DNA from: Mallotus nudiflorus
Taxonomy: Eukaryota > Streptophyta > Magnoliopsida > Malpighiales > Euphorbiaceae
Reading direction: 5' to 3'
Assembly (NCBI GenBank): GCA_947683625.1
Contig: CANTUR010000281.1
Span: forward strand, 1,068,001 to 1,132,000
Length of the DNA stretch: 64,000 nucleotides
Shown piece after piece: positions 47,101-59,800 of the stretch. Every line of letters begins with the position of its first letter. Position 1 is the stretch's first letter. The position numbers were made by a program, and so were the translations under genes. Below the pieces are notes generated by a model, which was not told the origin of the DNA, ran no database searches, and saw nothing but the letters and a program-made list of their open reading frames with translations.

Positions 47101-50100
47101 CGCGTCCACTAGAATCTGTATAGAATGTTTTTTTGGTTTCCATAGTAGTTGTAATTTGTGTTGCAACTTCTTTGCCAATTCCATCATCAATAGGTATAGG
47201 CCCAACCTGTTATTGGAGTTGCCATGAAATGCACCACGTAAAATGTGCAGCAATTAAGATCCAATGAAAATATAAATTTCTTGATCAAACTAAAAGACAA
47301 GTCTACATTTTATTTTACACTACAAAATCAAACAAGTTAAATTGCTCAAATAGAATTAAAAATTATGCAGTCATCTGGCACGCTTACAATAAATTCAACT
47401 TCAACGTGATCTCTCCCCTTGTATAATCTGGTGATCTGCATGCATGTATGAAAGTTTGTAATTAAGAGTAGCATAAAACTAGAATCTTTGTGAGGAAAAG
47501 TACAGATCTAAAAGTAAAACCCAAAAACACCCTCGCCCTGGTGTTAGTAATATTTCATTATGACTCATGTACATATCATATCGTTGCTCTGTTAACATTT
47601 CAAGACATGAGTCCTCATGTACCACTGACCTAACTACCTGGGATGGGGCTGGGCCTTTACCCATGGCCCAAAAATTAACCCCCTGGTGTTAATAATAGCT
47701 CATTAAGGCTCTTGTATATAGATCAATCTAAGACCATACATACTTGGAAGAAAATAACTTCTTTCCCAACATCCTATTCTCCAACCTTTTGGGCATGCAA
47801 ATTCAGAGATTTTTTTTTTTTTTTTTCATAACCATAAAATTTAGAACATTTTAAATGTTAGAACACAACATTCAAAATGTTATCAAAAGAAGTTAAATTT
47901 CCAGTTATATGTTGAACATTAGGCTTATGTTTAACTTGAAAAGTGGGTTCGTCATCGTATCATTTTTGTGTCTAACTTTCTTAGCATGTACAATGTGTTA
48001 AAATTTACAATTTTGGAACAAAAAAACCATTAAATACAAACACAATCATGCTGTAAGAGCAATACCTGATATATCCATTTATTGATCTGTTGATGCACTT
48101 CATCAACTATAGATCCACTCATAACAGTCAAAGGAAGCTGGAAAATTGAACAAAACCTTTTCAGAAAGAATGAGTGACTATCTATTCATGTTAGATTCAT
48201 TAAGGAAGGCATTACACACCTGTCTTTCAGGCTCTATGGGAAATGTCCCATTTGGACGGAAGATATATGCTCCATCATTCTTAAGGGCACCCAAAAAATA
48301 TATATATATGAGACATGCATGTCAAAAGGAGAGCCTATGATATTAAACTGAGCTAAAAAAGACCTTGTGAAGGAGCAGATGAATTGCAAGCGGACTTCCT
48401 TTTGAGTATTCATACCTGTGGATCTTTGTCATTTGTTCCATTGTATGCGGCATAAAAACTGAATGACTGTTCAATTGATTCTTCAACCTTCACAAATAAG
48501 GAACACGTTGTTTAGAAAAACAATTTTATAACCATGCATGAAGAAGACATACCAACAAACAGACAACACACACAAGAACAATACTAATAATCTTAGAAAT
48601 CATCCTGGACACCTGGAAGACGTAGATTAAACAGAACAATTCAGGCATACTTACTGAGCTTTGACTATTAACATAATTAATTTGTTTGCTTTCATCTGCA
48701 GAAAAAGTAAGCTTCAAAGTTCCCTGACCAACTTCTACAGTAGATTGCTCATTTCTTTGAAATGTGTGTACGGCTGACTTGATTGAACGAGCATCTAGAG
48801 TTGAAAGTGAAACCATTGAAATGACAATTTAGTATCAGTTAGGAGAAATGGGATTCAAAAGTTGCCTTGCTTAGTAAGATTGATTACAGCAAAATATGAC
48901 AAACATAACTAACCTGCATTCTTGGCACCTGTAATGGTGTAAGTGCTGAAACCAAAAGGTGGGACGGAGACAGCAAATGCAAGCTGATACTTAGGTGCAT
49001 CTGTTGGTGGTCTACCCAAGTACGCACGAACATAGAAGCTCCTTAGAGGTATGTAAGCATCTGCTAGAGGAAGAAGTTGTGCTTCAATTTCTTTTCCAGC
49101 AGAATCATGCACAGTGACTTTGTCACTGATAACCTACAGTAAATTGGAGTCATAAGGCAGTGAATGAAACATAAACCCATCCACTTAAATTTAGCAAAAT
49201 TATGTAATGGAAACAGTTATAATGCATTTCCACAATTGAGACCTAATCATGCATATCAATTGGTGTTCAAGATAATAAACCTAGTGGCCAGAATGGAAGT
49301 ACTCACAGGAATTTGAATAACATCATCTCTTGGCCATCCTAGAGAATTGTAGACTACAACAATCTGTGAATCAGAAAATACACAAACATAAAATCTGAGC
49401 ATGGAATTAAGAAATTGTTGGTTACTGCTGAACATTGCTTGAGATGCTATGTTATGCTTACCAATTTTTTCCCACCAGACAATTTAATTTCTGATGCAGG
49501 GCAGTAACTTATATTCAGAAGTGGGCACTGAAGATGAGAAAAAAAAAAAAATTAAAAATTAGCATAGAAAATTTGCATGTGAACCCCAGTTCATAGAAAA
49601 AGATATTATATAATTCTTGCATTATGTTAACATCCGATGTCAAATTAGAAGAAACCCTGTAATGGCAAATGTGACCTCAAGAAGCTAAATCAAAGAAGGT
49701 CAAAGTTCCTACATTTGCATTCAAAAGTTCCAAGTTGATGATTGAGCTATTCCATTTATCATCACAGACCAATGTACTCTCACATTAAGAATGTCTAGTA
49801 ATACGAATAAAAGCAAGGGAGGAGATAATAAGAACAAGAGAATTCATGAGGAAAAGAGACAAGGAATGATTTAATCTTATTGAAAAAGATCCATGGAACT
49901 GCATTTAATTAAGCTTAAGAGCTAATGATTGTTTGCCTGTTGAAATTTTGTAGTTGGACTCTGGCACCCATTATGTGATGTTGACTCAGCTAAGCAAGCA
50001 AGTGAAGATGAAACAACTTTTTCAGCCTGCATTAATTGATGACTGAATGATCAACATTTGAAACAAATAGTGAAATATGGAGTAAAACAAAAACTGTCAT

Positions 50101-53100
50101 CAAACCAAATATTCACCTCTGTGTAGCCTATTGACAGTCGTTTGGCATAATCATTAGCCACATGTTGCTTTTCTGTACCAGTAACCGCATCATGATGCTG
50201 TGCAATTGCCATAGCATCTGCCAATGACTCTGTGTTCGGCCCTGTCTTACTTCTACCTTTAAAGTGTTCTAGTTGCCTTGCAACCTGGAATAAATGAGAA
50301 AGATAAGATCATAGCCAGAAAAAATTTGCTGGATCATGATAGAGTAGTTCTTCAAAAAAAGCAATAACAACATGAATGATACCAAGTAGTAGCCACTCAT
50401 CATCCTGACATAGCGTTTCAGGGCTGGTCTACTTGAAAAGTATCCTGTCCAGTAAGCATTAACACGATCTGCATAACTGAAGTTCACATTCTTCAAGTTC
50501 TCAGAATTGATTAACGTACAGAAGCAAGCCACAAACAGATTATAATGTCATCAAATATTCAACTCACGGGAAAAAGTCATCCGTCTTTATTGGCCAGGAC
50601 TCGTTTGCAGCATGCTTTGCATCAGTATATATGGACGGGGTAGAATATAGAGCATTGACACGACCATCCTAGGAAGTATTTATGCAAGACCATTGAAAAC
50701 AGAGTTTAGACAAGAAAATGAGACAAGATAAGTAAATTTTAAATATAACAGAAAGAAAATGTCTCTCTACAACATTGGTCGTGAAAATCATAATAAAACA
50801 ATTCCAAGGAATTATCTCTATCTCTTTAGATTAATTAATATGGCAATAATGATCTTCATGTTGATTAAAAAAAAAAAAAAAAGGAAAAAGTAACTCCTGA
50901 CTAGCTTTATCTGCAAGTGTTAAACAATAAGGTGAGATTCAAATGGCAATTGAGCCCCACAATTAAACTAACGATGTTTCAATAATAAAGGAAGCATGCG
51001 CTGAAGATTCCAATATAATCACCACATGTAACGGAATGATCTAATTTTACCATTAATGTCCAACTACCAATAAATGACAATCATTTTGAGGACAAAAACT
51101 AGAGACACAAAGGGTTTATATTAGATAATTACAATGGCTTACTTTCAGAAAAATATCAAACAAGAAGATTTGGTAGAACACTTACCAAGTTAACATAATG
51201 GATCAACTTATCCATCTGTCTGAACCATGACTCTGCATACTGGTACTTAAAATCTGTTCCCATGGTCCACATTATATGATTTGTTCGAGTAATATTAGCC
51301 TGAGAATTGATTAATATCAGTTAGCTTTAAATGGTGGTAGGCACTAGTCAATAGAGAACAATACTTGCATTGCTAGTTTGGAGAGAACCTAGATAAAGAC
51401 AGATAAAACTCAACCACGTAAATGTGAAATGCTTCAAATCCTAAGTAGTTCTGTAATGCATCTTAAAGACATACATGGTAAGGAAGTCTTGTAATGTGTC
51501 AAATAAGCCAAACTGATATGCATTATGGCTTCTTCTGTAGAAGTGGCCAACCCTAATAAAACAAATTAGTCTCTCATTGTGAATTGTCAATGCTAACTGT
51601 CTCTCATGACAGACTAGCATCTGAATTATATGCTGAAATTTAGGGATCTGATTTAGCTTTCTATATGCTGTAAATATGACTTTACTTGTATATTCTATTT
51701 CCTTTCTTAGGATAGATCTATTCTTGGTAGGTACTTAGATTGAGGAGATTTGATTCTTGTAATTAAGCCTTGAATTATATATAATGGGGAAGAAACTCAA
51801 AGCAGGACAGCTTTTCCAAATCAGTCTTATTTTTGCCATGGTATCAGAGCCTGTAATCAAAATTTGAATTACATGGCTTTCTTTGTCTTGTAAGTTTTAG
51901 ATTTAGTTCTGTCATTTCTAGGTTAAGGATTCTAAGTTGATCTGATTTTCAATTTTCAGTTATTGAATTTTTTTTTCACTAGTTATTTGGGTTGTTGTGG
52001 GCCGTGGGTTTTGTCACTTCTTGTTTAGTATAATCATTTGTTATAGCAATCATGTCTTCTGAAAAATTTGAGTATTTTTGCACTCGTTTTACGAGAAAGA
52101 ATTATTTTGCTTAGGAATTTCAGTTCTAAACATATGTCAAAGGGAGAGAATTGTGGGGACATCTTGATGGATCTGATTCTAAACCTAGAGATGTTACAAA
52201 GGGGGCTGAGTGGGAAGTAAAGGATGCATGTATCATGAGTTGGATCTTAGGTTCTGTAGAGCCTCATATTCTTTTGAATCTTAGACCATATAAAACATCC
52301 AAAGAAATGTGGGATTATTTGAAGTGTGTGTACAACCAGGATAATGATGCGAGAAGATTTCAATTAGAATTTGATATTGCCAACTACTCTTAAGGAAGTT
52401 TGTCCATTCAAGAATACTATTCTGGTTTTATCAACATGTGGACTGACTACACTGCTATTGTTTATGCTAAAGTCCCTACAGAATCATTATCTGTTATCCA
52501 AGCAGTCCATGAAACTAGCAAGCGAGACCAATTTTTGATGAAACTACATCCAGATTTTGAAACTATTCGCTCTAATTTAATGAGTAGATGTCCAACACCA
52601 TCCTTGGATACTTGTTTAGGTGAGCTTCTAAGAGAGGAGTAGCATTCTCTTACAAAAACAGCCATGGAACAACAGAGGACTGCTGTAGAATCTCCTAATA
52701 TTGCTTTTGCAGCAAATGGGAGGCCAAGAGGTTAGGACATGAGGAATATCAAATGCTATAGTTGCAAAGAATTTGGCCACATTGCAACTCATTGTTTGAA
52801 GAAGTTTTGCAATTATTGCAAAGCCAAGGGCATATCATCACAACATGCCCAATTCGGCCACAAAACAAAAATCATAAAGCTTTTCAAGCTGTTGTCCAGA
52901 CTATAGGTGCTGATTTCAGAATTTCTGATCAGGTTACTACCATGTCTGTACAAACTTCTTCATTTACAGCTGCTGTCCCAGGTTCTGTAACACCTGAAAT
53001 GGTGCAGTAGATGATTTTCTCTGCCTTTACAGCTTTAGGACTTTCAGGTAACCACAAATCTTCTTCAAATCTTTGGCTTTTTGATTCTAGAGCATCAAAA

Positions 53101-56100
53101 CATATGACATATGATCCCAAGAGTTTTTCTAATGTTAAGAAACCTAGTGGTAATATGGAAATCCAAATAGCAAATGGGGATTCTTTACCAATTACAGCCG
53201 TTGGTGATGTCTCTCCTATTTTGAAAGATGTTTTCTTGTCTCCTGGTTTGACTCATAATCTTATCTCTGTTGGGCAATTGGTTGAGAATAATTGTAATGT
53301 TCTGTTTTCTGGTGCTGGTTGTGTTGTACAGGATCAAGTGTCGGGGAAGGTGATCGCAAAGGGGCCTAAATGGGGGCGCATCTTTCCTTTACACATACTA
53401 GCTGCTGTTCATGATTCCAATTTGTTTTCTTTGGTTTGTCTTCCTACCAAAAATCAGAATCAGTTGTGGCATAATCGTTTAGGTCATCCAAACTTAAAGG
53501 TTTTGCTTCATGTACTAAATTCTGGTTTACTTGACAATAAAATCCAATGTTCCTCTAAAGATGTTGTGTTTGATTATTCTAGTTGTAAAATGGGAAAAGC
53601 AAAGTTCTTCCTTTTCCTACTCATAGTTCTTTGTCTACCAATTGTTTTGATCTTATTCATAGTGATGTTTGGGGTATTGCACCTGTTGTGTCTCACTCTC
53701 AATACAAGTACTTTGTGACATTCATTGATGATCATAGTAGGTTCACATGGATCTATTTTCTTCAATCCAAAAATGAAGTCTTTGATGTCTTTAAAAATTT
53801 CTTGGCATTCATTGAAACCCAATTTTCCACCTGCATCAAGACTTTAAGAACAGATTCAGGTGGAGAATACATGTCTCATAAATTTCAAGAATTTCTCAAA
53901 CACAAAGGCATTATTTCTCAACAGTCATGTCCATACACTCCATAACAAAACGGTGTTGTTGAAAGAAAGAACCGTCATCTTCTTGACATGGTTAGAACTT
54001 TGCTTCTTGAGTCATTTGTTACACCTCGGTTTTGGGTTGAAGCTCTTAGCACTGTAGTTTACTTAATTAATCGTCTTCCAGCCCCTAAATTGAACTATGA
54101 GTCACCGTATTATCGCTTATAGCATTCTCAACCTAAGTATTCTGGTCTCCACACTTTTGGTTGTGTTTGTTTTGTCCATTTACCTCCACATGAACGACAT
54201 AAACTGTCAGCCCAATCTATTAGGTGTGCTTTTCTTGGATATGCTCCTCATTAAAAAGGGTTCCAATGCTATGATCCTACAACTAAAAGGATACGAATAT
54301 TAAGAAATGTCATATTCTTTGAAAATCAATATTTTTTTATGCTCCCAAGTGAACCCTCGTTCGTATCTTCACCATCTTTTTTACCAGATTTTTCTGATGC
54401 AAGTACTACATCTTTATCATCTTCTACAGCCAGGTTTAAACTAGGTTTTATGTATCAACGGCGTGCCCATCATGTAGACCCTTTGCAAGAATCAACTCCA
54501 ACACCTGAGCCTGCATCTACATCAATACCACAACCATGTCGCAAGTTAGCTCGCCAAACCAAACCCCCTGATAGGTATGGATATCCTGCTACATCTTTGG
54601 CTACTACTTTATCTGCTATTTCTATACCTTCTTGTTATACTCAGGCCATGAAACATAAGTGCTGGCAGCAAGCAATGCAAGAAGAATTAAATACTCTAGA
54701 GCTGAATGGTGCATGGGACATAGTTCAATGTCCACCTTCAGTTAAACCCATAGGCTGCAAATGGGTGTATACTGTAAAATTACAATCTGATGGGTCTTTA
54801 GACAGATATAAGGCAAGGCTTGTGGCTCTTGGAAATCGTCAAGCATATGGAGTGGACTATGAAGAAACGTTTGCTCCCGTGGCCAAAATGACTTCTGTTC
54901 GAACAATTCTTGCTATAGCTGCCTCTAAAGCTTGGCCAATCCATCAAATGGATGTGAAAAATGCATTCCTTCATGGGGAATTAAAGGAAGAAATTTATAT
55001 GCATCTTCCTCCAGGAGTGACAAGTATCTCTACAAACGACGTGTGTTGATTGAACAAGTCTCTTTATGGGTTAAAGCAAGCTCCAAGGGTTTGGTTTGAA
55101 AAGTTCCGGCAAACTATTCTTGGGCTTTCCTTCGTACAAAGCCAATATGATACCTCTATGTTTCTCCATAAGACTTCCACGAGTATTGTAATTCTTCTTG
55201 TTTATGTAGATGATATTATCATCACCGGATCTGATTCATCTTTCATTACTCAACTTCAAGAGTCTCTTCATGCTACTTTTAAAATGAAGGATCTCGATCC
55301 TCTCACTTATTTTCTTGGATTAGAGGTGCATAAATCTGCTGATGGCATTTTTTTAAACCAACACAAATATACTAAAGACCTCATTGCTTTGGCTAGTTTG
55401 GAAAATTCTGCTCCTGTTGATACTCCTTTGGAGGTGAATGTTAAATACAAAAGAGATGAAGGTGACCTTTTCCATGATCCCACCTTGTATTGCAAACTAG
55501 TTGGTAGTCTTGTGTATTTAACTGTCACTAGACCAGACATTTCTTATGTTGTACATCAGGTTAGTCAATTTATGACTTCACCTAGACAACTTCATATGGC
55601 TGCTGTCCACCGAGTCATTCGGTATCTTCTAAGCTCTCCTACCCGTGGACTCTTTTTTCCCAATGGATCTGATCTCACTCTAGTTGCCTATAGCGATGCA
55701 GATTGGGCTGGATGCCCGGACACACGTAGGTTAACATCAGGGTGGTGTATGTATCTTGGCCATGCTTTGATCTCTTGGAAGTGCAAGAAACAAGAAAGGG
55801 TTTCTAAATCATCTACAGAAGCAGAAGATCGAGCTATGTCTGCAGCATGCTCTGAAATTATTTGGTTACGTGGCCTTCTTGCTGAACTTGGATTTGTTCA
55901 ATCTATTCCAACTCCTTTACATGCAGACAACACTAGTTCCATACAAATTGCAGCAAATCCGGTCTATCATGAACGTACTAAACATATTGAAGTTGATTGT
56001 CATTCTATACGAGACGCTTTTGATAGACAACAAATTTCTTTGCCACATGTCTCCAGTTCTTTACAAGTAGCTGACATCTTCACAAAGGCCTTGCCTAAGC

Positions 56101-58814
56101 CACGACATGAGTTTTTAGTGAGCAAATTGCTGTTGGTTCCTGTCCCAGCATCAATTTAAGGGGGGATGTCAATGCTAACTGTCTCTCATGACAGACTAGC
56201 ATCTGAATTATATGCTGAAATTTAGGGATCTGATTTAGCTTTCTATATGCTGTAAATATGACTTTACTTGTATATTCTATTTCCTTTCTTAGGGTAGATC
56301 TATTCTTGGTAGGTACTTAGATTGAGGAGATTTGATTCTTGTAATTAAGCCTTGAATTATATATAATGGGGAAAAAACTCAAAGCAGGACAGCTTTTCCA
56401 AACCAGTCTTATTTTTGTCATGAATGTGTATTGCAGTACTGGTACAAAGTTTAGGTATCTAGATAAGACTGCTTAGCCACTTGTTTTTAGACTTTGGCAC
56501 AGTACTAAGAGAAAAAAAAATACATTATTTCAAACCTAATCTAGCTATCTACATGTCTAAGAAATTACTCGAACACTTGCTCTTACACTTAAAGCACTGT
56601 ACTAAGAAAAATATGTCAGTGTAGATCATTACTTTTTTAGCATCAACATCGTGCATAAACAAATTCCACAAAAATGGAGAAAAAATTCATTCAATATATC
56701 TGGCTAATAAAACTAGAAAAGTCCCTACATGATAAGTTTACCTGTGAAATTGCAGCAGCAACAAAGTCATTGACTCGTTCTTGGACATTGTAATCAAACA
56801 AATTGATGTCATCCTTCCAGGGACAAAAAAGCAACATTTAGCATTGCAGAGTAGCAATATTTGGGACACAAATGAAAATAATAAGCTTTTCTTGTGTTTT
56901 ACTTGAACAGGAGGGCCTGGATCATTGACTTCAAAGTAGAAACCACCAGGTGGAGGCTCATAGTTCACAGGGAATGCACCAGCAAAAATCTACAACATTG
57001 AGAAAAAAAGTTCAGACCAACATAAAAAAATAAAAAAATAAAAAAAAAATCACAGAAAGCAATGAACGTAATACAACTGTTTAAATCTAAGAAATTCTTT
57101 GCAATATTAACCTGTGCAGATGAACCAAGACTCTTAGAACCTTGCCAAACAACTTCAAGACTCTTCTCATCTTTACGCTTAGCCCTATCTTGATAATCTA
57201 TCCGCCCAAAGTAAAAAGAGTCAAATCCAACCTGCACACAGTAATTACATCAATTTGTTGTAAAGCTTGAAAAAAGAGGAGAAAAAATCCTAAACAATGC
57301 AGATGTGGTTGATGCTCAAGATGGAATAATGTACTTCAGCTCCCAACAAGTAAGCCTGCACTGCAGAATGTCCAAAAGGATCTATTTGCCAACCAATTCT
57401 TGGAGTTACACCGAATTGATTTTTGATATATCGATGCCCCAGAGTTGTCTGGTCAATCATGTCTATATAATGCACCACTGCCTCATCGTGCATGCATATG
57501 CCCCCATTTCTGCACCAACCAAAGAGAGCAAATTTTTACAGATCCTGGAAACATTTTTAGATATCCTAAATGATAATTTCGATAAATATGAAAACAAGCT
57601 AAGCAGCACTTAGTATCAAAAAGTATTTTGTTACAGAGGTCTGTGGCAGTGACAGTGTGTTTTACATGAACTCAAGTTGACCAGATCTCACAAGTTGCTT
57701 TACAACTTGCTGCATAGACTCTCTCTGATTTCTCCACCATCGTTGGAAAAATGCCTACATGACAAGAGAAGAACTATAGTGAAAAATAATATATGATAAG
57801 AAAACTAGAATTACAGTAGCTGAACAAAGCATGTTACAGATAATAGTGGCTATTTGGTAATGTACGTCACAATTGCTTATATGATGTGGCTCCATAGTCC
57901 TTATGCAGCATGGGACTGAAATGGATAGTTATACTATGAGGCTATGTGAAAGCAATGGAAAAATAGGCTACAACTGAGCAGTTCTTTCAATTTCAAGATG
58001 TTGTAGATGGTGATAGCAACTTAAATACAGGAATAACACAAGGATAATGGGTGCAATTTAGCATGAAAGAAATGATGTTTTTTCATTATATTTCTGATAT
58101 AACTACCTATTCATCTATTTCTCTAGGCCTAATAGTACATCTGTTTCTCTTAATCACACCTTCTAATGTACAAAAGCCGTTGCCCCACTTGACTCCAGGC
58201 AATGCAGGAATATCATTAGAAGCTTTGAAGATCCAAAAAAAAAAAATTCCAAACAATTTCCCATTTGTTGGACGCATATATCAGTCAACAGATTATCTGA
58301 ATTCCTTTTCTTTACACCATTTGCTCAGCAAACAAACAAAATTGAGCTAAAAACTATAAACGTCAGAACTGGGAAAAATAGAAAAACACTTGCCTGTTCA
58401 ACATAGATGAATTTACGATTCTTGTCAGCCAGTAGTGCAGGAATAAGCGAATCCAGCACATTTTGCACACAAGCACCCTTTAAAATAAAAACCAGCAAAC
58501 GCACAGTTCATGAATATATTCATCCATAAATAGCATATACAATCAACCAATTGTTACACCTATAAATATATGCATAAACATAAAGAAAGAAAGAAAGAAA
58601 AGGGGATTACTTGGATCGAATTGTTCGAGCCAATGTAGTACTGGTCAATAGTCTTTAACCAACCAACATCATCATGAGTATGAGCAACCAAATGAACATT
58701 GAGTTTATCTGGAACTATACCTTGTGAAGTATTATAAACCATGTACTTCGATTCTACCCATGAAATAGCAATACCCAGATAAAGAAACACAAAGAACAGC
58801 ACTTTAATCACCAT
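44199..58814 (-). CDS. Lysosomal/vacuolar-type alpha-mannosidase, GH38 (29 exons)
   Basis: Removes alpha-linked mannose from N-glycans in the vacuole or apoplast. Exon 1 is 58814-58611. Exon ends then run 58477-58394, 57754-57666, 57509-57335, 57231-57112, 56989-56903, 56813-56742, 51299-51186, 50668-50568, 50476-50383, 50284-50117, 50026-49937, 49527-49462, 49363-49307, 49133-48914, 48794-48655, 48487-48416, 48279-48220, 48137-48066, 47435-47388, 47206-47087, 46824-46759, 46529-46417, 46121-46037, 45700-45590, 45521-45426, 45161-45114, 44576-44508, 44420-44199. Total 1020 residues, the family's normal length. The signal peptide is MVIKVLFFVFLYLGIAISWV; an upstream in-frame ATG at 58856 would bury it, so I chose 58814. 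Zinc-site HTHDD is at 45-49, the nucleophile Asp169 in WQIDPFGHS, and HHDAVTGT at 410-417. All parts look intact. Introns 2 and 12 use GC donors. Intron 7 holds a copia element. Confidence 0.94.
51585..51838 (+). repeat. 5' LTR of the intronic copia
   Basis: Begins TGTCAATGCTAACTG and ends TTTTTGCCA. Contains a TATATATAATGGGGAAGAAAC block that may hold the promoter and start site. Confidence 0.93.
52052..53010 (+). pseudogene. Broken gag of the intronic copia
   Basis: Begins MSSEKFEYFCTRFTRKNYFA. In-frame stops are seen at 52112, 52127, 52391, 52640 and 52733. Recognisable are ELWGHLDGSD, the capsid-type core to about 52640, and two zinc knuckles: CYSCKEFGHIATHC (about 52754-52795) and a second, CNYCK then HIITTC, with a frameshift between its halves near 52835. 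Two knuckles and short LTRs recall the Ale/Retrofit or Ivana groups; the lineage is a guess. It cannot make a functional Gag. Confidence 0.8.
53011..56158 (+). pseudogene. Broken pol of the intronic copia (protease, integrase, RT, RNase H)
   Basis: The protease motif region (LWLFDSRASKHMT, about 53068) has Arg where Gly usually follows the catalytic DS. The integrase zinc-binding start (HNRLGHPN) lies in one frame. After a frameshift near 53600-53630 the integrase core continues (DLIHSDVWG, FIDDHSRFTWIYF, TDSGGEYMS), with stops at 53943, 54120 and 54252. Reverse transcriptase runs from about 54660 (GCKWVYTVKL, QMDVKNAFLHGEL), with a TGA at 55047, then SLYGLKQAPRVW, the YVDDIIITG active site at about 55203 and RNase H (YSDADWAGC, ADIFTKALPK) to 56158. 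From 55050 on the frame is open for 369 codons. Inactive, but only lightly decayed. Confidence 0.88.
56167..56420 (+). repeat. 3' LTR of the intronic copia
   Basis: Same 254 bases as the 5' LTR with four visible differences (A/G at TTAGGRTAG, G/A at GGGGAARAAA, T/C at TCCAAAYCAG, C/T at the terminal TTTTGYCA). Confidence 0.93.
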
Positions 58815-58856
58815 TTTCGAGCTTTTTAAGTGAGACCCAGTAAGAAACAGCCACAA

Positions 58857-59763
58857 CTCAGCTGATAAAAAAGATCATAGCTGTTTAGTGGGTTATAGAG
58901 AAGTGGAAGAACACGAGTGAATTACTTAATGAGCAGAAGAGTTTTAGGTTTCTAATGGATCGCACGAACTGTGATTTCTGTTGTCAACTATCTTTTAGCA
59001 CGTGTTTCTCCAATCTCCGGTGTTGCTCCCATTCAATAAAACATTAAATTATTCAGTTCTTGAAAATCGTTTGTCTTTTTATTAACAATAAAAAAAATAT
59101 GATTATTATTCATTAAATCAATGGATAATGATTGTCCCTTCGGGGCATCTGATAAAAATGGGCAATGATTATTGATTCGGGCAGCGACGTCCTCGGTGAC
59201 AATTATTTTTTTATTTTTTTAAATTAAAAATAAAAATTTTTTTAGTTTACAACGGTAGGTTTATCTAAATACATTTTAAAATTTAAAATTTAAAGAAAGA
59301 AATTAAAAAACAAATATTAATTAATATAAGAAACAATATTAAAATTGCATCTAATTTTTTTTTAAAACATCGTACTTTAGATCTCTTAATTTTTCAACTT
59401 TTTCTCATTAAGTTTCTATTTTTTAATTTTGTATTGTATGATCTATACGTTTATTTTTTTTATTAAATTCTTATATTTTTATTTTTTTTTATACATTGAA
59501 TCCTCATTCAAATTTTCAGTTTCTATGTTTTATACTATATCTAATTTAGTCCTTACAAAAATATAAAGAGTCAATTATATTTTTATAAGGATTAAATTAG
59601 ATATAATGTTAAAATTCATGACTTGAAATTTTAATGAAGAGAAAGTATAAAAATTTAATGAAAAAAAAAAATAAAATTATAAAATTAAATAAAGCGAAAT
59701 TAAAAAATAAAAAACTTTATAAAAAAATGTCGAAAAGTTGAGTATCTCAAATATGGTTTTGTC

Positions 59764-59800
<37 letters not shown>

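Larger units (their letters stand above)
51585..56420 (+). mobile_element. Complete recent Ty1/copia insertion in an alpha-mannosidase intron
   Basis: 254-bp LTRs at 51585-51838 and 56167-56420 are flanked by a perfect 5-bp duplication TGAAT (51580-51584, 56421-56425). The primer site TGGTATCAGAGCC (methionine tRNA type) begins at 51839, and the polypurine tract AAGGGGGGA ends at 56166. The element is 4836 bases, antisense to the host gene, in the 5442-base intron 7 (51300-56741), which would be ~600 bases without it. The LTRs differ at four positions by my reading, all transitions. The host gene's splice sites are untouched. Confidence 0.95.

Noticed and set aside
58815..58856. Upstream in-frame ATG of the alpha-mannosidase as start
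   Set aside because: It would place 14 polar or mixed residues before the signal peptide; the ATG at 58814 gives a normal secretory start. The alternative cannot be excluded without transcripts.
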